NCBI RefSeq assembly: GCF_036898095.1
Contig: NC_090728.1
Coordinates: 85,845,789 to 85,909,788, forward strand
DNA: 64,000 bases
Source of the DNA: Palaemon carinicauda
Lineage: Eukaryota; Arthropoda; Malacostraca; Decapoda; Palaemonidae
Reading direction: 5' to 3'
The notes below the pieces were generated by a model. That model was given only the letters and a program-made list of their open reading frames with translations. It searched no databases and had not been told where the DNA came from. The position numbers were made by a program, and so were the translations under genes. Positions 12,841-24,033 of the stretch are shown in pieces (the stretch's first letter is position 1; each line of letters opens with the position of its first letter).

Positions 12841-14700
12841 ATCATGAGCTGCTGGGTCCGGGTTTTCTGTAATGAAGCGCAGACAATTGACTTCTCGACT
12901 GGCTGGGTCAGAACTGGATCTGGTAGCGGAAGAAACTCCAACCGTAGTTCCAATGCCAGAAGGAACCACACACTGTTCGGCCACTTGTGGGCCACTACTG
13001 CCGCTACTCCCTTAAATGATCTCAGTTTGTTGAGGACCCTCAACAGAAGGTTGTGAGGAGGGAACAGATAAATCCTGGACCATCTGTTCCAGTTGAGGGA
13101 CATCACGTCCACTGCTTCCGCCAAGGGTTCCTCGTACGGGGACACATACAGGGGCAACTTCTTGTTGTCTTTTGTCGCAAAGAGGTCTATCTGCAGTTCT
13201 GGGACTTGACTCAGAATGAAAGAGAATGATCCTGCGTCTAGGGACCATTCCGACTCTATCGGTGTGAACCTGGATAGAGCGTCCGCTGTCACATTGCGGA
13301 CTCCTTGAAGGTGAACTGCTGACAGGTACCACTTCTTCTTCCCCCAAATCGAAAGATGGCCGACATCACCTGGTTGAGAGGTGGTGACCTTGATCCTTGT
13401 CGATTCAAGCATCTCACAACTCCCTCGCTGTCCAGCACCAACCTAATGTGGATCGAGCGACGCGGGGAGACTTTCTTTAAGGAAAGAAGGACTGTCATAG
13501 CCTCTAGAAAGTGACTGTGAGAGGTCTTGAATAGACTGGACCAAGACCCTTGGGCCTTTTTCTGATGAGAGTGAACTCCCCATCCCTCCTTCAAGGCGTC
13601 TGAGTGAATCGTCACTGACGGGGGAGGTGGATGAAGAAGAACCGACTTCCTAAGAAGTCTGGCTTGGGACCAAGGCCTGAGAAGAGTATTTAGACGAAGC
13701 GGAACTGGTCTTCTCAGATCTCTTCGCGCATCTGATGCATAACTACTCCAATCTCCGGTTGCATCCTTTAGCTGTGCTCTTAGCACCGGGTCTGTCACCG
13801 AAGCAAATTGGAGAGACCCCAGTACACTCTTCAGTTCGCATCTGATATCCATATGGAATCTAGAAGTCTCTTGACAGAACCAGCTATCTCCTTTCTTTTC
13901 TCCGCCATGACGGAGAAAACAGTGTGACATTAGGTCCCAGTGGATTCCCAACCACCGGAACTTAGAGATGGAGAAAGTCGAGACTTTTTCTGTTGATCTT
14001 GAAGCCTAGATAATCTAGGAAATGGATCACATACAGGGAAGCTTGCAAGCATTCTGTCTTGGATGCTGCCCACACCAGCCAGAAATCCAGGTAGGCTACT
14101 ACCTGAATTCCCTTTAGGCGTAATTGACTGAGAACTACGTTCGCAAGCTTCATGAAAATCCTTGGGGCTATTTTTAGCCCGAGAGGCATGGCTCTGAAGG
14201 CGTATAGTCTTCGTTGTAGCCTGAACCTTAGGTAGGAGGAGAATCGACGATTGATTGGAACGTGCCAATAGGCGTCTGACAAATCTATGGAGGCGGTAAA
14301 TGCCCTCTTGGGCAGTAAGGTCCTTATGTGTTGCAGTGTTAGCATCTTGAACCTGTAGTTCGCTATGAACTTGTTGAGTGGCGACAAGTCCAGAATGACG
14401 CAGAGTTTTCCGAGTCCTTCTTGGGAACACAAAACAGCCTCCCTTGGAATTAGATGGACTTTACCCTTCGGATCACTTTTCCTCTAACAGTTCTTGAATG
14501 AACTCCTCCAGAACGGGGGTGGAGTGTCGGAAAAACCCCGAGGGTATGGGGATGGAGTGCTGTACCAGCTCCAGCCCAGTCCCTTCTTGAGTAGGCTGTG
14601 GACCCAGGGATCGAAGGTCCACCGATCCCGAAAGCGCTGGAGACTCCCTCCTACCAATATCATCTCACTCGGACTGTTGTCCTGAGGTCTTGCCTCTCTG
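12738..14700 (-). pseudogene. E2 pol: RT, RNase H and methyltransferase-like domain (decayed)
   Basis: The RT N-terminus (SLQRFRDRWTFDPW, GLGWSWYS) lies in 14484-14700. RT core (13962-14432) has VILDLSPLNKF, ASIDLSDAYWHVP and AYLDFWLVW, where the second catalytic Asp has become Phe. RNase H follows at about 13290-13951 (IHSDA, FLEAMTV, LVLDSEG, NVTADALSR, the last in a new frame). The methyltransferase-like domain (about 12780-13240) has DLFATKDN, SLNWNRW, YLFPPHN and KWPNSVWF. The parts sit in at least three frames. Family membership follows E1 and E3. Confidence 0.87.
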
Positions 14701-16480
14701 ACCGCGACCACCCATGAAACCCCTTCTCCTTGAGGGGTGCCTAGACGAACCTCTGGCTGCTCCTCTAGGCTTGCTCGACAGGAAGTTGACTGACCCTCGA
14801 ACGATGGGTTGAATGCCGGAGACTGTGTCGACACGGATTGGGGAACCCACTGAAGTGTGGTCGGGGTTTGTGCCACCATCTGGGGCACTGAAGGCATCAG
14901 CAAATGCTGTTGCTGCTGTTGTCCACCTGACTTAGCTGGCCGAGAAAGTATCCTAATCCTTTTAGTCTTCCTCATAGGTTGGGGACCCCCATCCGGGGAA
15001 GAATTTCTCTTGGTAGACAGGCCCCACTCCTGGAGAAGATTTCTATCCTCCGTGGTGGCCTTATCAACCTCTTTGACCGATTCACTAGGGAAAAGTCTTT
15101 GTCCCAACTGTTGGAGGAGATTAGTTTCCTTGGCTCGTGCCTCATCGTAGCTCGGGCGAACACGAACTCCCTACAGGCTCTCTTCGCCCTGACGGAGCTG
15201 TAAAGATCCTTCGTCACAGTGGCCAGATGAGTCTTGATCACAACCATGAACATTTCATGGACCTTGGGGTCACTTGTCATCGTCTCAAAAGTGGACTGAA
15301 GAGACAAAAAGGCAGCCAGTCTTTCTTTTGTCTCGAGTTCTCTCCGCAAAAGAAAGCCGGACAGCTTAGAGAGGATCTCGCCGAACCGGCATCCGGCAAA
15401 ATCCGCCTCCAACATCTGGACTGAGAAGGTAAGATGGACGTCCTTCCAGTCCTTGTATTGCTTACTTAATCTTCATTTCTAAAGGCCAGCAACAAGGGTT
15501 TACACTCCTCCAGGGAGGGGAAAGGCTTGCCAGCCTCGACTGTTTTCAAAACTGCCGCAAACCCTTTCAGCAAAAAGGGGGAAGGCTCTGGCAGGAGAGG
15601 ACACATAGGAAGGGAGCCTCTTACTCAAATACAGCTACCTTTGAGTTCATGAAGCCCCTCTCTTTCATCGAAGATGAAAGCAAAGCATGAGCCTAGCATG
15701 GTCTATCACTAAGACCTCCTCCGGCTCTGTCTCTTCCTTTGAAGCTGGTACCTCCCTCAACCGGACATAGCAGTCCGGATATGCCCCTGCAGTTACAATG
15801 CAGCTGCCTTCCCATTCTTCTCCCTCTGCCTTTGTTGGATCAAGCCAACAATAGAGGGGAGGGCCTGCTCTACTGCGAGAGCAGACGATGTTGAGGGAGC
15901 AGGTTCAAGGACCTGAACCGGAGCAGCCGACATCTCTCGGCCTCTTCCGCTACCTTGTCCGGAGCTCGAACTTCATCCTGGCCTTCTGCCAGGAGGTCTT
16001 CCTCCAGACGTTCAGACACGTCTGACATCCTGTCGTCCAACTGGATGCTAAGCAAGGCGACCGCGACTTCAGCATCCACCGGGATCTGAATTAGGAGGAC
16101 CTCCTCTTGAGGCTGGGGAATCACTGTAACAGTTGATGCCCTAGGGAAAAGGAAGCCCTCATCTTCTCACTTGGAAGATAAGGTCCAGAGGTGATCTTCT
16201 GAAAGTCCCTCACCCAGGTACGAAGCTTCTCCCTAGCTATATCCCTTGAATCCACCGTTCTAGGGGAGACAAAAACGGATTTTGAGCGAAGCGAAAAGCA
16301 AAAGCCTCAATAAATAGGTTAGTGCATACAAAACATACCTGAGGGACCCAATACCGGAGAACATCCGTGGAGACAGCGCATGCCGCACGCCTCCTACAAA
16401 ACCCATGTCCGCAGAAGTCCTACTGCGGACGTTGCAGAAAACACATCCGCACTACGGATGGTCCTCCTGTAGAGAGAGAA
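14665..16480 (-). pseudogene. E2 gag-like gene (decayed)
   Basis: The C-terminal block (14665-15415) contains AKRACREFVFARATMRHEPRKLI, split by a frameshift, then a Gln run, SPAFNPSFE in partial frames, and an RG-rich tail ending at a stop at 14665. An acidic block lies at 15870-16124. Near 16140-16260 the sequence reads WVRDFQKITSGPYLPS-like, as in E1. At 16267-16337 the expected CxxC segment is replaced by a stretch with GT...AG boundaries that contains a copy of the element's own terminus (see findings). Cys-rich N-terminal sequence lies at about 16380-16480. Confidence 0.75.
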
Positions 16481-18779
16481 ATTTCCATGAGTATCAAGTG
16501 AACTACGTATCACTGGATATGCACAGTAGCATAACAAATCGGAAAGGAAAGACACATCCTTGTATTTCCCGCACAACCAATTGTTGTATCCTTCCAGATA
16601 TTAAAATCGTATGGTTAATCTATGCCAGATTCACCAATGGAAAATTTCCAAAGGAAATAGGTGTAGCTCCCACCTAAGGAATGATTTTAAAATACCGGAT
16701 AGTAGACAAGAAAGAACTCACTTTCTTATCTGTAAGGCCAATAGCAACGGGTCGTGCAAGACAACACAATCGTGATAGAAAAGACAGTGTTGTACCAATA
16801 CTATACTATAGTTTTCTTCCTACAGTATATGCTATACTGAAGAATACTCGTACAGTATAGAAGATAGTGCGCCGGCCGGCACTAGTCGGCTGGCGCACAC
16901 CATAAATAGCTTTAAAGTATACGACTTGACAGCTAAAAGACGGCAGAACGCTGGTTACAATGCATGCGCTGGCCGGCAGTAACTGCCGATCGGCAACAGC
17001 CAAAGTCGGCCGGCAATGATTGCCGGCCAGCAGCTACACAAGGCAGCACCCAGCTGCCAGCCACTGCTCGTAGCGACCGGCCGACAAGGGCGAGACAATA
17101 GCCGGCCGGCAAAGGTCAACAACTGACGCCAACCAGCCGCAGAGAACCAGAGAACTCCGACTGCCCGGCTGCCGGCCACGTAGGCCGGCAGTCGGAAAGG
17201 TACAACACAAAAGAAGAAAACAGAATGGATGCCGGGCTAAGAGGATATACTACCTCACTGCCCGACAAACCGAAAGAGTGCCGACAGGAAGGGGAGAATC
17301 TAATTCAAGCTTCCAGACCACAGCCGGCTGCACTACAGCCAGGCGTGGTTTAGGGACCAAGGGAGGACCGGGCAGCACTCGACAACACACAAGAAGAAAA
17401 CAGAATGGGTGCCGGGGTAAGAGGCTGTACTACCTCAACGCCCAACACCCGAAAGAGTGCTGAAAGGAAGGGGAGAATCTAATTCAGGCTTCCTAACCAC
17501 TGCCCACTGAATCTACAGACAGGAGTGGATGAGGGACCAAGGGAGGATCGGGCAGCACTCAAGGTAACAGGTCCTCTGCCGGCCGGCAGGGAACCAAATC
17601 AGCTCCCCATCCTAACCTGTGCTAGGTACGGATGTAGGAAGGCAGACACAAATGACATTACGGAAAGGACAGAAGGGAAAGGGACAAGAGGGTCCTGTCC
17701 AACCTTGCACTGGTTAAGGATCACCCACGGCCAAGAAAGCCCATCTCAGCCAAGGGGGAATCCGGGAAGGGAGGCCGGCAATACTTACTGCCTCCCTATA
17801 ACCAATGCAAGGAAGGTATTGCTATTCCAGGGAAAGGGACACACCCCACACCCGGAACAGCAACAAGGACAAGTCTGAAGGGTCACCGAACGAAGGGATC
17901 ATAACTACAGAAACCTTCAAGAGTGACCGAAGGAGGCTAAACCTCCTATGTCTGTGTCAGACAGCAAGGGAGACTCTACCCCAAGCCAGACCAACACAGA
18001 CTCAGACTTAAAACACTGCTGTACTGCCCCTCTCTGAACCAGACTAGCTGGAGCAGGAAGGTACAGTACCACCCCAATATAGTTGTATCGAAAGTTAATT
18101 CAGATAAACCACTAGGGTTAAGCCCAAGGCTTAAGCAGAGGGAAAGGGTTTGTGCGCCTTCCCCGAAGAGAAGGGAGCAAACGGGGGAACAAGAAAACAT
18201 ATCAATAGCCCAAGACAACCTAGCCTAGGCACTGGGAGAATCGATTACCTAAATCACCGAAACTCACTCATATACCATCTTGGAAAAAACTCAGCATAAA
18301 CTTATATGTATAACGTTGCCTAACGCTTCAATAAAATTTAAATAACCACACTTGGAAGACTAAATATCATGCAGGAAGTACAAGGGCCAAACGACTAGGC
18401 TACAAGGTCTAGCGTAGGCCAGCCTAGGCAAAACCTTCGCCAAGGCACTATACTACAGCATCATAAAAGTATTCCTAAATAAGCTAAGCAGTTAAATTTA
18501 TTAAAGCGAAAAGGGGGCTGGGAACGTCGCTCTGGCTAACCAAATAAATCCTATCTAGCGAGCGACAGCGTCCAGGACGCCTCCAGCAGGCAACAGCTCT
18601 TGTATCAAAGATAACTCTTTTGATTACTTTAAATTTTACCAAGAGCCTACATTTATAAATAAAAGAAATGGTACTCAACTTATCGGAAGCAGAAGAAGTT
18701 GGAGAAAGCATATTAGCTTGAGTAAATCCAAGATTTTTGGTAGAAACACAGGGAAAACACCGAGTTGTATAGCTACGCA
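16481..18779 (-). other. E2 5' leader region
   Basis: About 2.3 kb without convincing genes. From 16860 to 17200 it holds at least nine GCCGGC words, several in overlapping GCCGGCCGGC palindromes. A nearly 190-bp direct duplication is visible around 17210-17330 and 17390-17530 (shared words acaagaagaaaacagaatgg and ggggagaatctaattca). The plus-strand ORFs at 17278-18011 are not conserved in E1 and look fortuitous. Confidence 0.55.
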
Positions 18780-19132
18780 AAAAGGAATGCAGATGGCGCC
18801 AGAATCGGCGCAGGGCACGCTTACGACACGGGAGAAGAGAGGGCCTTACGAACAGCTCTCCCCTTTTCTTTCTCGTTTTCGTTTTCTTGCCATTTGACCC
18901 CTACGAAGTGTTAACTCTGTTCGGGGTACAGATTGCCATGTGGCGTGTCAAGAATACGTCCTCTGATTTTATGCGATATCCCTGGCTCTTTTATTAGGGA
19001 TATTCGCTCCAGGAGTTAGAATTCTGGGTACCTTAAGGTAAATTCTCTGGGAATATCGCCATAGTTGTAATATACCCTAGGAAGCTACCTTAGAGGAACT
19101 TCCATCAGGACGACATGGCTTGAGCCCAAAAA
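18780..19132 (-). repeat. E2 right (5') inverted terminal repeat
   Basis: Inverse partner of 10384-10770; it begins at aaaggaatgcagatggcgcc and ends at gagcccaaaaa. Similarity is high across the entire length. The terminal A run is the presumed recombination core shared with the left end. Confidence 0.9.
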
Positions 19133-19178
19133 GGAAAAATATAATATAAACAATAACAATATAAATTCAGTTCAGTTC

Positions 19179-19273
<95 letters not shown>

Positions 19274-21414
19274 TCTAGTTCATTATACAAATAAGTTATT
19301 GTACTTCCGGGTTTTGGTACGAAATATGCAGTTCACACAAATACTGCATGAAAATGATGGGCGATACTAATAGGAATTATATGTACATCTAAGACATGAA
19401 AATGTTATTAATTTTGTGAAAATGATAACAGAAAATAATGAATAAAATGAGAAAAAATAAATCTAATCCTGTGTATGTTTAGTTATCAGGGTTACAAATG
19501 TGACAAGTAATACAATATTGAGGAATTATGCTAAGATATCTGTGAAATACAAGTAAATGATGAGGGAATTTGAAAATCTATAAGAAATAAGGGGAGAATT
19601 TATATGGATTGAGATATTTTCAGGTGATTATTTTTTAGTGTGATTCTATATATATGACTTTGATGGAATTCAACCTAACAGAGCTTTCAACAACTTGCAT
19701 GACTGGTGTTTTGGTTGGCACAGTGAGTCAGAGGGGGAGTACGTAGGGTGAGGGGAAGACCAACACACCTAAGTCTCACTATAGAGAATGCTTTCTGTGT
19801 GTTTTGAACACATATGCCAACATAGAAATACACTAAAATAGCCCTTACATAATTATGAATAAAGAATAGAATCGCAAGTGTTTCAGCTAGTGGTGGGTTG
19901 AGATGTAAGGGTACCTACGTCTCTAAGATGGGGGGGTCATGGGGATTAGAGTAAGACCTCGCATAAGAAATGTCACCATTGACTAGAGATAGTGGTGTGA
20001 TTCTACATGGTAACAGAAAAACAGACTAAAATAGCCATTACACAATCAGGAATAAAGGCTAGAATCCCAAAGTCTCTGTTGGTTGACTGAAGAAAGAAGG
20101 GGCTAATATTAGGGAGGAGAGGAGCTTTTTTTTAGAGAAATATCCTAGTTGTGATATATGATCATGTGCTATACTTTTTTGTAGGATATAAGAGTGATTT
20201 TATATTTGTAAACAACATATTTGGTACATCAATGTGTGTAGTATCTGGCATGATTTGACGTCAACCGGACGTCCTCATAATGATGGGGTTATATAAACTT
20301 CAAATTTTCAATGTTTTTTTAATGTTTAAACTTTAACTTTATTATATGTAATGCATACACTTCATATTAATATAAAAGTTCTCTGATTTTCAATTACTAA
20401 ATTATATGAATGTGTTCACCTTTTTTTTATTTCATATTAGTTTGTCCTACAAATTCAAAATTATACATTTCGTGGTCCATGAAGTCTGGAAGGTTTAGGA
20501 CTACCTGGTCTAGATGAAGACCATGGCCAAAGGCAATGTGCACTGTTCTCTACATTGAAGCCTATTGCCAAGCCAGAAAGAGGGGCTAGGACTTTCTAGA
20601 TCAGCTGGGACAAAGTGAATATGCAGACCTGATCATTCACCCCCCTCCATAGCCTTACAAGGAGGTTCCGACCATGAGCCTCTATGGTCAGGTTTTGTAC
20701 TGTACAGTGCGGATTGTCAAAACGTTCTACAACAGCCAAAACTATCAAACACCATGGGAGCCATGACAACCTATGACTGGTCTAAATCAGTAGAATACGT
20801 CAAAATACTAACAGAGGCCAGGTCCTTCTAGGTTAGAGACATGAGCCTTTTTCCTATCATAAGGGATGAGTTCACATCAACCTGATCTGGGAACTGTTCC
20901 CTCTCCTATAATATAAATGATCAAATCTGAAAACAGATCTATGAATAAATAAATGGAAGGCAAACACTGGATTAGGTCACAAATAGTCTCATTACAAGCC
21001 TGGAAAACAATCCCTGGCCAAAACGATCGATTGAGAGAAGGCTCGGTACCAAGTACCCATCCCTTGAGGATCAGCCACATTCCCAAAATCAAATTTCCTT
21101 TAGCATACCGCTGGGGAGGGTGTGGATTGTATGGAAGTTGTCGGGCTATGCCATCTTTTTACTTCATGGTCATAAGTGTCAACAGTCCTCCAAATACAGG
21201 AAGGAAAAGGGAGGAAGGACGAAAGATTCATAACCACACTTGGACGTAATCTGAACAGCTCACCTGCCACCGGTATGTCAGCTGTCATACTAAGATTCAT
21301 CTCTCCCTTCCAGAGGAGGAGGATAGCCTCTAACTACAATGTAACATTACTCTCATTAACATACTGCTATGATGTTCAGTCAGGATACCTGGAATTAGTG
21401 AAAACAGTACTGTA
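19133..21414. other. Interval between E2 and the Tigger element
   Basis: It opens with a GA microsatellite, then AT-rich DNA. A diverged tandem duplication of about 200 bp is visible (actaaaatagcccttaca near 19833 and actaaaatagccattacaca near 20033). No coding sequence could be supported. The ORFs at 20877-21300 have no recognisable domain. Confidence 0.5.
19183..19271. repeat. GA dinucleotide microsatellite
   Basis: 89 bases of uninterrupted GA immediately beyond the right end of E2. Confidence 0.95.
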
Positions 21415-24033
21415 CAGTGGTACCTCTTGATATAAAAAGTTTGTGTACGAAAAATTCATGATACGAAACAAGATGAAAATATTTTTTCGCCTCATATTAT
21501 GAAAAAAATTTCATGATACAAAATGAGATATGGTGCGAGATTGGCCCGGCCAAGAACGATTTTAAAATTTGCACACCGCCAAACTGTAAATTCGCCACCA
21601 TCGTCCTCTCCCATTGGTTATCTCCTTGCTCTGATGCTAGTTACTGCCGTAACATCCTGCTCTCCGATTGCTCAGCATCTATCCCATCATGCATCTACGA
21701 ATGAGAGTTCCTCGACCATTTTGTTTAGGTGGCGCTATCGTTTACATTGAATTCGTCGATGTGATTTTGCTTTAGTGCTTTTGTTTACTGTGATGTACTG
21801 TATTGTGCTACATTTTTCAACTCATACATTACTAACCATGGATCCCAAGAATGTTGCTGTTGTTCAGGGAAAGAAGAGGATGCTTTCTATGGAGACGAAG
21901 CTGAAGATAATTAAGAAGTACTGTATGAGTCTGGTATGCAGTTAAGTCTGATTGCTAAGGAATATGGCCATAATTCATTGACAATAGGGGCCATCCTTAA
22001 GCAGAAGGAAGCCATCAAAGCACAAACACCTTCTAAGGGCATGGCTGTTTTTACCAGCAAGACGAGCCCCGTCCATGAGATGGGGAGACTGCTTCTCCTT
22101 TGGAAATTGCTGGAAACACGATCACCAAGACGGCAATCAGCCACAAGGGCAGCACCAATTACAGTTATCTCGTGCGTGCTCAGGCCGAAGACGACACAGG
22201 AGAAGGGACGTCGAAGCAGGCACCCCCAGAGTTCAAGGCTTCTGGAGGGGGGTTGAAAAATTCAAGTGACAGTTTGGCATTCAATTGGTGGTGTGGAGTT
22301 GACTATCAAGGAAGGCTACAGTCCCAAACAAGTCTTCAACTGTGATGAAACTGGGGTTTTTGGGGGAAAAATGCCTCATCGGACGTACATCCCGACAGAA
22401 GAGAAGAAACTTCCCGGGCATAAGCCTATGAAGGTCAGGATTACCATTGCACTCTTTGCAAATGCCAATGGGGATTGTAAGGTGAAGTCCCTATTGATGT
22501 ATCACTCGGAGACTCCTCAAGCCTTCAAAACCCACAAAGTGCTAAAGGAGAAGCTTCCAATGATGTGGAGGGCTAATGCGAAAGCCTGGGTAACAAACTC
22601 TTGTTCACCGAGTGGGTAAATCTATTTCGGTTTGATTGTTAGGCAATATTTGGAAGAGAAGTGCCTCCCTCTGAAATGTCTCCTGGTGTTGGGAACCAGA
22701 CTCCTGGCAGCGAGGAAGATATCCTAGCAGAGTATTCCTTCATCAAGGTTCTCTATCTTCTGGCTAACACCACCCTTTTCCTCCAGCCTATGGACCAGCA
22801 GGTTTCCAACTTCAAGAAGCTCTATACAAAATATGTATTCAGATGTTTGGAAATCACCAATAGCAAAAGCCTCACCCTCCATGAACTTTGGAAGGAGCAT
22901 TTCGATATTGTGATATGAGTCCGACTCATCGACCAAGCTTGGCAAGAGGTTTTAGGGCGCACCTTGAGGTCTTCGTGGAAGAAGCTGTGGCCTGATGCCT
23001 TCTCCGCACAAGACTTTGAGGGATTTCATGTAGGCATAGCTGAAGCCGAAGCCACTAAGTTGACAATCCTGAACCTGTTCCACAACCTGAGGTAGACGAG
23101 ATCGTTACACTTAAGAGAACCATAGGGCTGGTCATCGATGAGGACGACATGAATGAGCTTCTTGAGGAGCACCAAGAGCTTACGACGGATGACCCGAAGG
23201 AGTTGCAGTTCATGCAACTGAAAATCATTCAAGAATAGTTCTTTAGCAGCCATGAGGAGGAAGACCCCATGACAACGGCAAAAATTAAGGAAGCTCTAGC
23301 TGCTATTCATAAAGTGCAATCTTTTGTAGAGAAGGACACCTGGAAAAGGCTTACATAGGTCATCTGGTTGCGCAATTTAATGACGTTCGCCCAAGTTGTT
23401 TCAGGAACATTTTAAAAAGCGGGAAGAAGCATCAAAGTAATCTGAAAAACAGAAAAGTGGAAAGGATGAAGAAGTGGATGAAATTTAGAAAGTACAAAAA
23501 AAAAAAAAAAATTAAAATTTAGGAAAGTTTTTCATAACAAGTTAAGTTTAAGTGTTTTCTTCCATTTGTTAATGTGTTTTGTAAAGTTAAGTGTTAATGT
23601 CTCTGCCACTTGGTCATGTGTTTCATAAAGTTAGGCGTTTATATTTTCTGCCACTTGTTAATATTTTCTACTGTTTGTCCTCCTCCGCTGTCCCCCTTTC
23701 CCTTTCGTACATTGTTTCACTCGAAAGGTTCCACATTTTCGTTATTTTCCACTTATCATTTCATTACTGTACTGTATGTTCTAATACAGTACTTTAATAC
23801 TTCACTTACAGGTATTAATGGTTAGGCTAGGTGTTGAATGATCCAAATGGTAGTATTTCATTGTGCTTAGTACAGTATACCCAGCACCTTTTTTATAAAA
23901 TTTAATGTGGTGCTTTTGTAGGGCTTGGAACGAATTAGAAGATTTACATGTAAAACGCGACTCATCATGTGAAAAAATAACGATACAAAAGCCACTCCGG
24001 AACAAATCAATTTTGTATCTAGAAGCACTACTG
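21415..24033 (+). mobile_element. Tigger/pogo-type DNA transposon, decayed
   Basis: The left end reads CAGTGGTACCTCTTGATAT and the right end, read inwards, CAGTAGTGCTTCTAGATAC. Both are flanked by TA, the usual target of Tc1/mariner-pogo elements. The length (2619 bp) is normal for an autonomous Tigger. The region between contains a broken transposase on the plus strand. The TIRs have diverged from each other, so this is an old insertion. Confidence 0.85.
21839..23380 (+). pseudogene. Tigger transposase (CENP-B/jerky-like, DDE), inactivated
   Basis: It would bind the TIRs through an N-terminal HTH and cut with a DDE domain. An ATG at 21839 opens KKRMLSMETKLKIIKKY, the CENP-B N-terminal HTH signature, soon broken by a frameshift; LSLIAKEYGHNSLTIGAIL continues it in another frame. 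The DDE domain (about 22300-23240) has VFNCDETGVF with the first Asp, HKPMKVRITIALFANANGDC, YHSETPQAFK and WRANAKAWVTNS. The second Asp box reads LLVLGTR where LLVLDNA is expected, so Asp is lost. LQPMDQQV and FKKLYTKYVF follow. Several frameshifts confirm that it is a fossil. Confidence 0.88.

Larger units (their letters stand above)
10384..19132 (-). mobile_element. DIRS-type retrotransposon E2, full length but decayed
   Basis: This element is about 8.7 kb, bounded by inverted terminal repeats, with an ICR at 10846-10940. Minus-strand order is leader, gag, RT-RNase H-methyltransferase, YR, ICR. The left edge starts AAAACGGATTTTGAGCG and the right edge ends GAGCCCAAAAA, so both ends carry A-rich core sequence as expected for tyrosine-recombinase integration. 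The three genes carry frameshifts. The RT active site reads YLDF instead of YLDD, and the YR lacks the second catalytic Arg, so the copy cannot be autonomous. Confidence 0.92.

Noticed and set aside
17278..18218. Series of plus- and minus-strand ORFs in the E2 leader
   Set aside because: They are not preserved in the E1 leader, lack domains and overlap a direct duplication. Treated as untranslated leader.
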